Assembly: GCF_900129765.1 (NCBI RefSeq)
Contig: NZ_FQWU01000002.1
Location: forward strand, 248,001 to 312,000
DNA from: Massilia sp. CF038
Lineage (GTDB): Bacteria > Pseudomonadota > Gammaproteobacteria > Burkholderiales > Burkholderiaceae_D
Length of the DNA: 64,000 bases
Direction: 5' to 3'
Under the pieces are notes generated by a model that was given only the letters and a program-made list of their open reading frames with translations, was not told where the DNA came from and made no database searches. Below, in pieces: positions 8,404 through 16,972 of this stretch (the first letter of the stretch is position 1; each line of letters starts with the position of its first letter). A program made the translations under genes and the position numbers.

Positions 8404-8737
8404 TGTTGTTCTCCTTGGCTTGGATAGTGGCGAGGTAGTGTTCCAGGCGATCGAGACCACCCTCCCAGAATGCGCGATACTGGGACATCCAGTCGTTCGC
8501 TTCGCGCAGGGGTTCGGCGGCCAGTTTGCACGGGCGCCACTGGGCTTGCCGTCCGCGCGTGATCAGGCCGGCGCGTTCAAGCACCTTGAGGTGCTTGGTG
8601 ACGGCCGGCAGGCTCATGGCGAAGGGCTCTGCCAGCGCCGTCACCGACGCTTCGCCATCGGCCAGACGCGCAAGAATGGCGCGGCGGGTCGGATCGGATA
8701 AAGCGGCGAAGGTGGCACTGAGGTGGTCGTGCTGCAT
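8390..8737 (-). CDS. ArsR-family regulator paired with SRPBCC protein
   Basis: A 115-residue winged-helix regulator. It begins ATFAALSDPTRRAILARLADG, with the recognition segment SLPAVTKHLKVLERAGLI. The C-terminal motif WMSQYRAFWEGGLDRLEHYL is typical of the ArsR subfamily that precedes SRPBCC genes and lacks metal-binding cysteines. It should repress its own operon (arsR-SRPBCC-yceI) by binding the palindrome just upstream. Its position near arsC and arsH is coincidental: it belongs to a different subfamily and is separated by a repeat element. Confidence 0.88.
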   Translation of the reverse strand: MQHDHLSATFAALSDPTRRAILARLADGEASVTALAEPFAMSLPAVTKHLKVLERAGLITRGRQAQWRPCKLAAEPLREANDWMSQYRAFWEGGLDRLEHYLATIQAKENNNDKP

Positions 8738-8748
8738 ATTAAACTCGA

Positions 8749-8762
8749 AGGTTAATTAACCT
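8749..8762 (-). promoter_or_regulatory. Palindromic operator candidate of the ArsR-SRPBCC operon
   Basis: AGGTTAATTAACCT is a perfect 14-bp palindrome centred 18 bases before the regulator start codon. A second partial symmetry overlaps it (TTAACC, 4 bases, GGTAA at 8757-8771). AT-rich symmetric sites of this kind are typical ArsR-family operators. Binding by the adjacent regulator is inferred. Confidence 0.6.
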
Positions 8763-8836
8763 ATTGGTAAAATAATACAGAACAGCGGGCGTTGTCAAGT
8801 ACTACATCGCGCGGATGGACGTCAGGCAAGCCACTA

Positions 8837-8920
8837 CATCGCCCTCGCGCAGGCGGGGGCCTATGCCACCTTACCGAATTCGGCGAGATGGTATAGGCCC
8901 CCGCCTGCGCGAGGGCGATG
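8837..8920. repeat. Palindromic element copy 1 (84 bp)
   Basis: This is the best-preserved copy of the repeat family in this window. Arms of 28 bases, opening CATCGCCCTCGCGCAGGCGG, match perfectly at both ends. The centre holds the small palindrome CCGAATTCGG. It lies 4 bases beyond the arsH stop and 99 bases before the ArsR start. No T-run follows, so it is not a classical terminator, but transcripts would form a very stable hairpin. Confidence 0.92.
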
Positions 8921-8924
8921 TGGG

Positions 8925-9608
8925 TTAGAGTTTGGCGGCGGCGCGCCGCTCGCTGTAGCGGTCCACCAGATAGTCGCTGCGCTCGCGCACCAGCAGAGTG
9001 AACTTGAACAGCTCCTCCATCACATCCACCAGGCGGTCGTAGAAAGGCGAAGGCTTCATGCGCCCGGCCTCGTCAAACTGCTCGTACGCTTTTGGCACCG
9101 ATGACTGGTTCGGGATCGTCACCATGCGCATCCAGCGGCCCAGCACCCGCAGCGTATTGACGGTATTGAACGATTGCGACCCGCCCGACACCTGCATCAC
9201 CGCCAGTGTGCGGCCCTGCGTCGGCCGGGTCGCGCCTACTTCCAGCGGAATCCAGTCGATCTGATTTTTCATGACCGAGGTAATGGTGCCGTGGCGTTCG
9301 GGACAGGACCACACATGCCCTTCCGACCAGAGCGACAAAGCACGCAGCTCGGCCACTTTGGGGTGCGTGTTGGGCACACTGTCGGTCACGGGTAGTTCGC
9401 GCGGATCAAAAAAGCGCACCTCGGCCCCCATGTGGGTAAGGATGCGACCCGCCTCTTCGGCCAGAAACCGGCTGAACGAGCGCTCGCGCAAGGAGCCATA
9501 CAAAATCAGGATGCGAGGCGAGTGATCAAACACGGCTGGCGGCTCGAGCTTGGCCAGCGTGGGAATGTCGAACTGCGCTTCGCTCAGATTGGGCAGCGTC
9601 TCGTTCAT
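8925..9608 (-). CDS. arsH: Arsenical resistance flavoprotein ArsH
   Basis: A 227-residue NADPH-dependent FMN reductase fold protein. The FMN phosphate loop [13 protein letters not shown] near residue 35 is the ArsH signature, followed by [20 protein letters not shown]. ArsH oxidises trivalent organoarsenicals such as methylarsenite to the less toxic pentavalent form, and some members act as quinone or azo reductases. It overlaps arsC by 4 bases (ATGA), indicating translational coupling. There is no arsenite efflux gene (arsB or acr3) beside it. Confidence 0.93.
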   Translation of the reverse strand: MNETLPNLSEAQFDIPTLAKLEPPAVFDHSPRILILYGSLRERSFSRFLAEEAGRILTHMGAEVRFFDPRELPVTDSVPNTHPKVAELRALSLWSEGHVWSCPERHGTITSVMKNQIDWIPLEVGATRPTQGRTLAVMQVSGGSQSFNTVNTLRVLGRWMRMVTIPNQSSVPKAYEQFDEAGRMKPSPFYDRLVDVMEELFKFTLLVRERSDYLVDRYSERRAAAKL

Positions 9609-10024
9609 ACCCGTTTGCCGTCCGCGCCAATAACCGCCTCGCCATCTTCCTTATTGAAGGGCGCCAGCTGTGGCAGGATCAGAATGTCGAGCACCAGTTC
9701 GGACGGGCGGCACAGGCGCACACCGGCAGGCGTGACCACGAACGGCCGGTTGATCAGCACCGGATTGGCGACCATGGCATCGAGCAGCGCCTCATCGCTA
9801 AGCGCAGGATCGGCCAGGTTCAGCTCCGCAAACACACTCTCTTTACTGCGAATGGCATCGCGCACGCTCAGCCCGGCCTGGGCGATCAGTTGTGCCAGCG
9901 CCACGCGCGTGGGTGGCTTGGCCAGATAGTCAACCACCGTGGGTTCAACCCCGGTGTTGCGGATCAGGGCCAGCGTATTGCGCGAGGTGCCACAGCGGGC
10001 ATTGTGAAAAATGGTGATGTCCAT
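9605..10024 (-). CDS. arsC: Arsenate reductase, glutaredoxin-coupled ArsC
   Basis: A 139-residue ArsC of the glutaredoxin-dependent (E. coli R773) type. The catalytic cysteine sits in [12 protein letters not shown], the anion-binding arginine in the [12 protein letters not shown] segment, and KESVF is also present. It reduces arsenate to arsenite with glutathione and glutaredoxin. I prefer the ATG at 10024, preceded by AAAGGA at a 4-base distance, to an ATG five codons upstream that lacks a ribosome site. It is first in an arsC-arsH operon. Confidence 0.9.
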   Translation of the reverse strand: MDITIFHNARCGTSRNTLALIRNTGVEPTVVDYLAKPPTRVALAQLIAQAGLSVRDAIRSKESVFAELNLADPALSDEALLDAMVANPVLINRPFVVTPAGVRLCRPSELVLDILILPQLAPFNKEDGEAVIGADGKRV

Positions 10025-10047
10025 AGCGTCCTTTGTCATTGCATGAT

Positions 10048-10067
10048 GTTTCCATATTAGTGGAAAC
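10048..10067 (-). promoter_or_regulatory. Inverted repeat upstream of arsC-arsH
   Basis: GTTTCCA (10048-10054) and TGGAAAC (10061-10067) are perfect 7-base arms around a 6-base spacer, 24 bases before the preferred arsC start. It sits in the divergent region between arsC and the acyltransferase gene, where a repressor would act. No dedicated regulator is encoded next to it, so the binding protein is unknown. Confidence 0.5.
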
Positions 10068-10186
10068 GTCGAAATGGCTCAAGTTTTTTTGCATGTACAG
10101 CCTGAACGGCGCACTATAGAATGCAACGCACATTTTTCCGCGGCGCAAGTTGTTTTGCCTCGGATGCGTTTATTTCGGAGTACATC

Positions 10187-10819
10187 ATGAGCAACTACGA
10201 GCTGCGTGCCGCTTCCCTGCCCCACTTTGGGCAACGCCTGTCACTGCGTATTTTGCAGTTGTTTGGCTGGAAGGTGCGCTACAAGCCCTTGCCAGGACCA
10301 CATGGCGTGGCCATCGTCTATCCGCATACCTCGAACTGGGATTTTTTTGTCGGTCTGTTCGGCAAATGGGCGCTCGGTCTGCCGTTTCGCTGGCTGGCCA
10401 AGGATTCGATCTTCAAAGGACCCTTCGGCCGCATGCTGCGTTCCTGGGGCGGCGTGCCGGTCGACCGGCGCGCCTCGAGCGGTTCCACCCAGCGCCTGGC
10501 CGACACCATGCGCCAGTCGGACTGGTTCTGGCTGGCCATCGCCCCCGAAGGCACGCGCAGTTATCGCCCTCACCTGCGCAGCGGGTTTTACCACCTGACG
10601 CTGACAGCCAAGGTGCCGTTGCTGCTGGTGTACCTGGATTACCCGAAAAAGGAACTGGGCGTGGTCGACGTGATTCGCCTGACCGGCGACCAGGAGCGCG
10701 ACATGGCAGCCATCGCGGCGGCCTACCACGGCCATCGCGGCTACCACCCCGAACTGGCGGCGCCGATCAAGCTGGCGCCACCCCGCTCAGACGAAGGCGG
10801 TACCGGCAAGCAGGCATAG
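10187..10819 (+). CDS. PlsC-like lysophospholipid acyltransferase
   Basis: A 210-residue protein of the PlsC/LPLAT superfamily. The HX4D catalytic motif appears as HTSNWD near residue 46, and the phosphate-binding block as APEGTRS. Such enzymes acylate 1-acylglycerol-3-phosphate or related lysolipids at the inner membrane face. The short length and the VYPHTSNWDFFVGLF context match the subgroup seen beside lipid or stress genes rather than the housekeeping PlsC. The ATG at 10187 has CGGAG six bases upstream. The last 33 bases overlap the convergent hupE gene. Confidence 0.85.
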   Translation: MSNYELRAASLPHFGQRLSLRILQLFGWKVRYKPLPGPHGVAIVYPHTSNWDFFVGLFGKWALGLPFRWLAKDSIFKGPFGRMLRSWGGVPVDRRASSGSTQRLADTMRQSDWFWLAIAPEGTRSYRPHLRSGFYHLTLTAKVPLLLVYLDYPKKELGVVDVIRLTGDQERDMAAIAAAYHGHRGYHPELAAPIKLAPPRSDEGGTGKQA

Positions 10820-11308
10820 GCCGGCACTGGCCATCAGGGCGCTGACCCATCGCGTCTGCCCGATGGCGCGGCCAGCCAGCAAGAGCGCAGCGCTCGACAG
10901 CAGATAGCCCGCGGCGCTGGCCATGGCCGGCAATTCACATCCATGTGCCTGGCCGTGCAACACGGCGAACAGACCGACGACAATACATGCCATTGCCGAT
11001 GGCAGCCTTGCGGCAGCCAGCAACACGCCCAATACCAGTACGCTAGCCGCCAGTGCGGATTCTGGCAGCGGCAGCCCGGTCTGCAGGAACGCGCCCAGCG
11101 CCATCATCGCCAAAAATGTCAGCGGCAGCGATAGCGGCTGCCCTTGGCGGCGGCTCCACATGCCCACCCCCAGCATGGCCAGCAGATGATCGGCTCCGCT
11201 GAAGGGATGCAGGAGGCCGGCCAAAAAGCCGGGTTCCGGTGCGTGTCCGCCATGCGCTGCTGCTGGTAGCGCGATCAGGCACAGGGCCGGTAGGAGTAGT
11301 CGTTTCAT
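10787..11308 (-). CDS. hupE: HupE/UreJ family nickel permease
   Basis: A 173-residue membrane protein with a signal-like N-terminus and six or so helices. The motif HPFSGADHLLAMLGVGMW is the hallmark of HupE/UreJ proteins, and the early HGGH plus HGQAHGCELP provide further metal-ligand histidines. These proteins take up nickel (HupE) or are linked to urease (UreJ). It is the last gene of the urease operon, 13 bases after ureG, so a role in supplying Ni2+ to urease is the natural reading. Its end overlaps the convergent acyltransferase gene by 33 bases. Confidence 0.9.
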   Translation of the reverse strand: MKRLLLPALCLIALPAAAHGGHAPEPGFLAGLLHPFSGADHLLAMLGVGMWSRRQGQPLSLPLTFLAMMALGAFLQTGLPLPESALAASVLVLGVLLAAARLPSAMACIVVGLFAVLHGQAHGCELPAMASAAGYLLSSAALLLAGRAIGQTRWVSALMASAGLCLLAGTAFV

Positions 11309-11321
11309 GATGCTGTTCCTT

Positions 11322-11933
11322 TCAGTTCGCCAGCAAGCCCTGGCGGCGGATGAAGTCGATCACCTGCGCCACGCCTTCGCCGCTGCGCAGATTGGTAAAC
11401 ACGAAGGGGCGCTCGCCGCGCTGGCGTTTGGCGTCTTGCGCCATGATGTCCAGATTGGCGCCCACATGCGGCGCCAGATCGGTCTTGTTGATGATCAGCA
11501 GATCCGAACGTGTAATCCCCGGACCGCCCTTGCGCGGAATCTTTTCGCCACCCGCCACATCGATCACATACAGCGTCAGGTCGGACAGTTCGGGACTGAA
11601 GGTGGCGGCCAGATTGTCGCCGCCGGACTCGATCAAAATCAGTTCCAGTGCCGGGAAGTCGGCATGCATGCGGGCGATTGCCTCCAGATTGATCGAGGCA
11701 TCCTCGCGAATCGCCGTGTGGGGACAGCCACCCGTTTCCACTCCCATCAGCCGCTCGGACGGCAACGCGTTGGCGCGCACCAGGATCTCCATGTCCTCGC
11801 GGGTGTAAATATCGTTGGTGATGACGGCCATGTCGTAGTCGTCGCGCATGCCCTTGCAGAGCATTTCGCATAATGCGGTCTTGCCTGAACCAACCGGTCC
11901 GCCAATACCAACCCGCAGTGGATTTGAAGTCAT
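11322..11933 (-). CDS. ureG: Urease accessory GTPase UreG
   Basis: A 203-residue SIMIBI-class GTPase. It has the P-loop [11 protein letters not shown] at residues 11-21, the metal-binding [10 protein letters not shown] motif, [15 protein letters not shown], and NKTD for guanine recognition. UreG couples GTP hydrolysis to nickel delivery into apo-urease within the UreD-UreF-UreG complex, with nickel handed over from UreE. The length is standard. It lies 11 bases after ureF and 13 before hupE in the urease operon. Confidence 0.97.
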   Translation of the reverse strand: MTSNPLRVGIGGPVGSGKTALCEMLCKGMRDDYDMAVITNDIYTREDMEILVRANALPSERLMGVETGGCPHTAIREDASINLEAIARMHADFPALELILIESGGDNLAATFSPELSDLTLYVIDVAGGEKIPRKGGPGITRSDLLIINKTDLAPHVGANLDIMAQDAKRQRGERPFVFTNLRSGEGVAQVIDFIRRQGLLAN

Positions 11934-11944
11934 ATGTTCGTCTC

Positions 11945-12610
11945 TCAGGAACGGTAAATACGGCCGTGCTGCACTTCGTGCCGCATCGACAGGATGGAAA
12001 GGCCAGGGGACCAGTTCGACAGGTCGTCATCGGCCAGGCTACGTGCAGTGCGAGCTGCCTGCTCGATGTCGGCCCGCAGCGACAGCAGCATGCGCTGGCC
12101 CGCCACCTGCCCCAGCGGCACCGACTTGACGCACACCAGGACCTGGTTTTCGACCCAGCCAAACAGCATGGCCAGCAGGGCTTCTTCGTGACCGATGCCC
12201 AGCGCATCAACGGCGCAGGCAAAGGCGCTCGGCAAGCCAACTTCGCAGGCCAGCATGTCGCGCTTGCCCACGCCCAGTTCAGCCAGCAACCGGGTAAGCG
12301 AGTAACCCATCTGGATGGTCTCGGCTCGAAACTCGGCGCTGTCGCGCGAGGCCAGAAAGCGCTCACTCCACAGTGCGACCGATGCGTCATCACCCGCTTC
12401 GAAGGCTTTGAGCAAACGCCAGAACAAGGGGCCGTCCCAACGCGCGCTGACCTCGTGCAGATAGCCGCTAATCCAGACGCGGGCGCTGTCGGCGTCGTGC
12501 ACAATCCCGGCGTCAAGCGCCGCTTCCAGTCCTTGCGAATAACTGTAGCCTCCAATCGGCAAGGCCGGACTGGCAAACTGCAGCAGATGCAGCAAGGCGG
12601 CCGCGTTCAC
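11945..12610 (-). CDS. ureF: Urease accessory protein UreF
   Basis: A 221-residue all-helical protein. The N-terminus [24 protein letters not shown] and the C-terminal [13 protein letters not shown] are highly conserved in UreF. UreF sits between UreD and UreG in the activation complex and gates GTP hydrolysis by UreG. Its ATG overlaps the ureE stop (ATGA), indicating coupled translation. Confidence 0.96.
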   Translation of the reverse strand: MNAAALLHLLQFASPALPIGGYSYSQGLEAALDAGIVHDADSARVWISGYLHEVSARWDGPLFWRLLKAFEAGDDASVALWSERFLASRDSAEFRAETIQMGYSLTRLLAELGVGKRDMLACEVGLPSAFACAVDALGIGHEEALLAMLFGWVENQVLVCVKSVPLGQVAGQRMLLSLRADIEQAARTARSLADDDLSNWSPGLSILSMRHEVQHGRIYRS

Positions 12611-13122
12611 AGGCCTGCCGAATCGCTGGGGCGATGGATCTTCTGGCGCAGTGGCACGGGCGCGAGCAAACTATCGGCACCGTGGCTGTGGCCAGCGCCC
12701 GCATACGCACCTGCCTCGGGCTCGAACGCTGCCATCTCTTGCTCGACCCGTGCGCCCAGGCCTTCGACCATCTCCTTGAGCACGGCGTCAACCCGGATGC
12801 GCAGGAACCCGGCACCAATCTGGGTTTGCGTATGCCGGTTACCCAGGTGAAAAGCGCAGCGCGTCAGGATGTCGGCGCTGGCGCAATGCACGGTGTAGGT
12901 CGGCTCCAGGGCGGCACGAACGCGAATGACCCGGCCGTCTTCGCCGGTCAGCAAATCGCCGTCGCGCAGCACGCTGCCACGCACCATGAAAACACCCACC
13001 TCCTCGCCATCGGCCAGGCGCGCGCGCAAGCGGCATTTTTCGCGCTGGTCGTAAGCCAGCACCAGTTCGCCGTCGACGCGGTCGGCCTGGGCCAGCTTGG
13101 TATGCAGGGTCAGCATCGGCAC
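12607..13122 (-). CDS. ureE: Urease nickel metallochaperone UreE
   Basis: A 171-residue UreE with an N-terminal substrate-like domain and a C-terminal metal-binding domain. The conserved nickel ligand lies in the AFHLGNRHTQTQI motif, followed by LKEMVEGLGARVEQEMAAFEPE. The tail carries only GHSHG rather than a long His-rich stretch as in Klebsiella UreE, so it should deliver nickel but store little. It starts 3 bases after ureC. Confidence 0.95.
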   Translation of the reverse strand: MPMLTLHTKLAQADRVDGELVLAYDQREKCRLRARLADGEEVGVFMVRGSVLRDGDLLTGEDGRVIRVRAALEPTYTVHCASADILTRCAFHLGNRHTQTQIGAGFLRIRVDAVLKEMVEGLGARVEQEMAAFEPEAGAYAGAGHSHGADSLLAPVPLRQKIHRPSDSAGL

Positions 13123-13125
13123 TCC

Positions 13126-14826
13126 TTAAAACAGAAAATAGCGCTGCGCCATCGGCAGCACGGACGCCGCTTCGCAGACGAGCAACTGGCCATCGGCGCG
13201 CACCTCGTAGGTTTCGGGATCGACTTCCATGTATGGCGTGGCACCGTTGTGAATCATGTCGGCCTTGCGCAGCGCGCGCATGCCCCGTACCGGAATCAGT
13301 GTCTTGGCAAGGCCAAGCTGGCGACCGATGCCGGCGTCATACGCCGCCTGCGAAACAAAGGTGAACGACTTTTTGAGGCCGCCGCCAAAGGCGCCGAACA
13401 TCATGTGGTAATGGACCGGCTGCGGCGTGGGGATGGACGCATTCGGGTCGCCCATTTGCGCGGCGGCGATCATGCCGCCCTTCAGAATCATGGACGGCTT
13501 AACGCCAAAAAAGGCCGGCTTCCACAGCACAATGTCGGCAATTTTGCCTGCTTCGAGCGAGCCGACCGCGTGTGCAATGCCATGCGTGATGGCAGGATTG
13601 ATCGTGTACTTGGCGATGTAGCGCTTGACGCGGAAGTTGTCGTGGCGGGCGCCGTCGGGCGCCAGCGCGCCGCGCTGCACCTTCATCTTGTGGGCAGTCT
13701 GCCAGGTGCGCATGATGACCTCGCCCACGCGGCCCATGGCCTGGGAGTCGGACGACATCATCGAAATGGCGCCCATGTCGTGCAAAATATCCTCGGCAGC
13801 GATGGTTTCGCGCCGGATGCGCGATTCGGCAAATGCCACGTCTTCGGCAATCGCGGGGTCGAGATGGTGGCAGACCATCAGCATGTCCAGATGCTCGTCG
13901 AGCGTATTGACGGTGAATGGCCGGGTGGGATTGGTCGACGACGGCAGCACGTTTTCCTGCCCGACTGCCGCGATGATGTCCGGCGCATGACCGCCGCCCG
14001 CGCCCTCGGTATGGAAGGTGTGGATGGTGCGGTCCTTGAAGGCGGCCAGTGTGGTTTCCAGAAAGCCGCCTTCGTTGAGCGTGTCGCTGTGGAGCGCGAC
14101 CTGCACGTCCATGCGCTCGGCGACGTCAAGACAGTTGTCGATCGCCGCTGGCGTGCTGCCCCAGTCCTCGTGCAGCTTCAGACCGACGGCGCCAGCAAGG
14201 ATCTGCTCTTCCAGAGGACCAGGCAAGCTGACATTCCCCTTGCCCATGAAGCCCAGGTTCATGGGAAAAGCGTCGGCCGCGGCCAGCATCGAATGCAAAT
14301 GCCACGGCCCCGGCGTGCAGGTGGTCGCGGCAGTGCCGACTGCGGGGCCGGTGCCGCCGCCCAGCATGGTGGTCACGCCGCTCATCAGGGCTTCTTCGAT
14401 TTGCTGCGGACAGATGAAGTGAATATGGGTATCGACCCCGCCGGCGGTAACGATCATGCCCTCGCCGGCGATGATTTCGGTGGCGCCGCCGATTGCCATT
14501 GTCACGCCAGGTTGAATGTCGGGGTTGCCCGCCTTGCCGATGGCGGCAATCAGGCCGTTTTTCAGGCCAATGTCGGCCTTGACGATACCCCAGTGGTCGA
14601 CGATTACGGCGTTGGTGATGACCGTGTCCATGACATCTGCATGCAGGCGCTGTGACTGGCCCATGCCGTCACGGATCACCTTGCCCCCGCCGAACTTCAC
14701 TTCCTCGCCATACAGCGCAAAGTCCTTCTCGATTTCGATGAACAATTCGGTATCGGCCAGGCGGATCCGGTCACCCGTGGTCGGCCCGTACATTTCCGCG
14801 TAAGCGCGGCGCGAAATAGACGGCAT
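13126..14826 (-). CDS. ureC: Urease alpha subunit UreC
   Basis: The 566-residue catalytic subunit. The nickel ligands in DTHIHFICP, the carbamylated lysine in [10 protein letters not shown], and the catalytic flap histidine in [10 protein letters not shown] are all present, so an active enzyme is expected. Urease hydrolyses urea to ammonia and carbamate in the cytoplasm. The length equals that of typical bacterial alpha subunits. It overlaps ureB by one base (TGATG). Confidence 0.98.
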   Translation of the reverse strand: MPSISRRAYAEMYGPTTGDRIRLADTELFIEIEKDFALYGEEVKFGGGKVIRDGMGQSQRLHADVMDTVITNAVIVDHWGIVKADIGLKNGLIAAIGKAGNPDIQPGVTMAIGGATEIIAGEGMIVTAGGVDTHIHFICPQQIEEALMSGVTTMLGGGTGPAVGTAATTCTPGPWHLHSMLAAADAFPMNLGFMGKGNVSLPGPLEEQILAGAVGLKLHEDWGSTPAAIDNCLDVAERMDVQVALHSDTLNEGGFLETTLAAFKDRTIHTFHTEGAGGGHAPDIIAAVGQENVLPSSTNPTRPFTVNTLDEHLDMLMVCHHLDPAIAEDVAFAESRIRRETIAAEDILHDMGAISMMSSDSQAMGRVGEVIMRTWQTAHKMKVQRGALAPDGARHDNFRVKRYIAKYTINPAITHGIAHAVGSLEAGKIADIVLWKPAFFGVKPSMILKGGMIAAAQMGDPNASIPTPQPVHYHMMFGAFGGGLKKSFTFVSQAAYDAGIGRQLGLAKTLIPVRGMRALRKADMIHNGATPYMEVDPETYEVRADGQLLVCEAASVLPMAQRYFLF

Positions 14827-15158
14827 CAGTGCTCCCCTGGCGGCGGCAGGTCGCCCATGACCAGGCCATTGAACCCGAAGACGCGCCGCTCGCCTGCCAG
14901 AGCCACCAGCTCCACGGTGCGCTGCTGGCCCGGCTCAAAGCGCACCGCCGTGCCGGCGGCAATGTTCAGTCGAATGCCGATGGCGGCGCTGCGGCCGAAC
15001 AGCAGCGCCGTGTTCACCTCGAAAAAGTGAAAGTGCGAACCGACCTGGATCGGCCGGTCGCCGCTGTTGGCCACCACCAGCGTGACCGTGGCGCGGCCGG
15101 CGTTAATGGCAATTTCGCCTTCCTGGAGCAGATATTGGCCGGGGATCATGGCAGGCAC
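14826..15158 (-). CDS. ureB: Urease beta subunit UreB
   Basis: A 110-residue subunit. [17 protein letters not shown] at the start, then [12 protein letters not shown] and the Arg-rich [17 protein letters not shown], are standard UreB sequence. It packs against UreA and UreC in the (ABC)3 trimer. It is a separate chain, not fused to the gamma subunit as in Helicobacter. It begins one base after ureA ends. Confidence 0.97.
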   Translation of the reverse strand: MPAMIPGQYLLQEGEIAINAGRATVTLVVANSGDRPIQVGSHFHFFEVNTALLFGRSAAIGIRLNIAAGTAVRFEPGQQRTVELVALAGERRVFGFNGLVMGDLPPPGEH

Positions 15159-15159
15159 C

Positions 15160-15462
15160 TCAAGGGATCGGGTTGTGAACGGTCACGAGCTTGCTGCCGT
15201 CGGGGAAAGTCGCTTCCACCTGAATATCGGGGATCATTTCTGCAATCCCGTCCATGACGTCGGCACGTGTGAGGATGGTGGCGCCTTCGGACATCAGCTG
15301 GGCCACACTCTTGCCGTCGCGCGCGCCCTCCATGATGGCGGCGCTGATCAAAGCCACCGCCTCTGGATAATTCAGCTTGAGGCCGCGCGCGCGGCGCCGT
15401 TCTGCCAGCAGGCCCGCAGTAAATATAAGCAGCTTGTCTTTTTCGCGTGGAGTCAGGTCCAT
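15160..15462 (-). CDS. ureA: Urease gamma subunit UreA
   Basis: A 100-residue subunit with [20 protein letters not shown] at the start, [21 protein letters not shown] and [20 protein letters not shown] at the end, all canonical for UreA. It is the small structural subunit of the urease trimer. It follows ureD with a 12-base gap and is the first structural subunit of the operon. Confidence 0.97.
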   Translation of the reverse strand: MDLTPREKDKLLIFTAGLLAERRRARGLKLNYPEAVALISAAIMEGARDGKSVAQLMSEGATILTRADVMDGIAEMIPDIQVEATFPDGSKLVTVHNPIP

Positions 15463-15474
15463 GGATGTACCGTG

Positions 15475-16317
15475 TCAGGTGTGCCAGATGCGCGGCACGG
15501 TGGCCTCGCAACCAAGCAAGTGGGGACGCAGGGTTTGCCAGACGCGCGTCATGACGGCGCGCGCGTGCTCGCTGTCGCCGCACAGCAGACGCGCACAGAC
15601 TAACGATTTGATCTGCGTGACAGCCAGCGCCGGGTCAATCGCACGCAGGGCGGCCAGCAAAGAGGGCGTCGCTGGCGCACCAACGCCGATCAGGGTTGCG
15701 CAGACAGTGGCGCCATTCAGGCCCAGGACGCTATGCATGGCGCTGCCGGCACCATCAAGCCTGCCCTGCTCCCACCACAGCAGGGCGCCGCCGCGCCGAA
15801 TGCTGGTGCGCTGGGCGATCATGCCGCGCGCGAAGCGCTCGCCCGACGCGCTGCGGCCGAAACACAGGATCTCCCAGCCAATGTAGCGCCCATCGGCGGC
15901 CAGCTCCACGTCATGCTGCATGCGCATGTGCGCATCGTTGAAAAAGATCGTCTCCTGCGGCAGCCATTCAAGGGCCGCGCCCGCCCCGACCGTCAAGCGC
16001 ACTTGCTGACGCGAGATGCGGCCATTGGCCCTGTACCACTTGGCCGCGCCCGGCGAGGTCAGCAAGGCATGGGTGGCAGCACCCGCCGTCACCACAATGT
16101 CCAGCGCATCACCGCCGACCACACCGCCAGGCGGATGAATCATGATTGCATGGCAGATGCCGGGGCCTTCTGGATAGAGCGGCTTTTGCACGCGCAGCGG
16201 CCCGCGATGCTCGCGCCGCGTCAGGCGCGTGGTACCGCCATCGTCGTCGAAACGCAGACGCAGGCTGGCTTGCCAGGCGGCGGGGTCGGATGGAGATGGC
16301 TGGGTGCAGTCGGGCAT
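15475..16317 (-). CDS. ureD: Urease accessory protein UreD
   Basis: About 280 residues. LRLRFDDDGGTTRLTRREHRGPL, HPPGGVVGGDALDI and LTSPGAAKWYR are the conserved core of UreD, the scaffold that holds UreF and UreG on apo-urease and contains a nickel tunnel. I place the start at the ATG at 16317; another in-frame ATG at 16350 adds eleven residues and cannot be excluded. It is the first gene of the operon, so the urease promoter must lie in the ~100 bases upstream or beyond the repeat block. Confidence 0.93.
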   Translation of the reverse strand: MPDCTQPSPSDPAAWQASLRLRFDDDGGTTRLTRREHRGPLRVQKPLYPEGPGICHAIMIHPPGGVVGGDALDIVVTAGAATHALLTSPGAAKWYRANGRISRQQVRLTVGAGAALEWLPQETIFFNDAHMRMQHDVELAADGRYIGWEILCFGRSASGERFARGMIAQRTSIRRGGALLWWEQGRLDGAGSAMHSVLGLNGATVCATLIGVGAPATPSLLAALRAIDPALAVTQIKSLVCARLLCGDSEHARAVMTRVWQTLRPHLLGCEATVPRIWHT

Positions 16318-16456
16318 GCAGCAAGCGGTAGCAGGATGCGTGCCATGCACGAGCGCTCATTTGGACTCGAACGCGCAAGCACACGCACCATGGCGCATCA
16401 TGGCGCACCGGCGTGGTGCAGCGATAAGCGACGATAGCGCAGCACGCCGCAAAGCA

Positions 16457-16541
16457 AATCGCCCTCGCGAAGGCGGGGGGGCCATTCCATGTTACCGAAT
16501 TCGGTGAGGTGGCATGGCCCCCCGCCTGCGCGAGGGCGATG
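16457..16541. repeat. Palindromic element copy 2
   Basis: An 85-base copy of the family. The left end is AAATCGCCCTC instead of CATCGCCCTC, and the G-run is one base longer. The centre CCGAATTCGG is intact. It sits inside the first tandem unit of the 16.4-16.9 kb array. Confidence 0.88.
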
Positions 16542-16653
16542 TTGTTTCAGTGGCCGGTTCGGGCGACGCGGGTGATCTCGTCGCCTGAACCGGCATATAT
16601 CGCATTCCCGGAGTACAAGCAGTAAGCGACGATAGCGCAGCACGCCGCAAAGC

Positions 16654-16682
16654 ACATCGCCCTCGCGAAGGCGGGGGCGATG
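16654..16682. repeat. Palindromic element copy 3, collapsed to one arm
   Basis: Only the left arm CATCGCCCTCGCGAAGGCGG plus GGG and the last six bases GCGATG remain. The centre and most of the right arm, about 57 bases, are missing relative to copy 2, while the flanking tandem unit is intact. This is what deletion within a hairpin during replication would leave. Confidence 0.85.
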
Positions 16683-16795
16683 TTGTTTCAGTGGCCGGTT
16701 CAGGCGACGCGGGTGATCTCGTCGCCTGAACCGGCCTATATCGCATTCCCGGAGTACAAGCAGTAAGCGACGATAGCGCAGCACGCCGCAAAGCA

Positions 16796-16879
16796 CATCG
16801 CCCTCGCGAAGGCGGGGGTCCATTCCATGTTACCGAATTCGGTGAAGTGGAATGGCCCCCCGCCTGCGCGAGGGCGATG
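16796..16879. repeat. Palindromic element copy 4
   Basis: A full 84-base copy in the third tandem unit. The arms pair CGCGAAGGCG on the left with CGCCTGCGCG on the right, so one position is mismatched. The centre CCGAATTCGG is preserved. It ends 93 bases before the end of the oxygenase gene. Confidence 0.88.
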
Positions 16880-16972
16880 TTGTTTCAGTGCCCGGTTCAG
16901 GCGACGCTGATACTAGTCTCGAACGCAAGCGCTAAGCGCGATGTTTCCTGCGATCAATTCCTACTGCATAAA

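Larger units (their letters stand above)
16351..16972. repeat. Gene-free block: tandem array of two nested palindromes
   Basis: A gene-free stretch. A unit starting TAAGCGACGATAGCGCAGCA occurs at 16425, 16623 and 16764 (spacings 198 and 141 bp). Each unit contains one copy of the 84-bp palindromic element. The first two are followed by a second inverted repeat: GGTTCAGGCGACG, 10 bases, CGTCGCCTGAACC, with one mismatch in the first. After the third unit the second palindrome is cut short at about 16915. Open frames through this region are products of the repeats. It separates ureD from the oxygenase gene, and both face the same way. Confidence 0.88.

Noticed and set aside
8390-8737. This ArsR as the repressor of arsC-arsH
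   Set aside because: It lacks metal cysteines, belongs to the SRPBCC-paired subfamily, has its own palindrome, and is separated from arsH by a repeat element.
12634-14655. 673-codon frame antisense to ureE/ureC
   Set aside because: A shadow of the GC-rich urease genes, with no recognisable domain and His/Gly/Arg-rich composition. ureC and ureE on the other strand are certain.
16398-16823. Open frames reading PSRRRG-type peptides through the repeats at 16.4, 26.5 and 44.5 kb
   Set aside because: They are translations of the palindromic elements and their tandem units, repeat themselves exactly, and have no start signal.
16425-16915. Possible CRISPR array
   Set aside because: Only three units, with unequal spacing (198 and 141), whole units including spacers repeat, and no cas genes are near.
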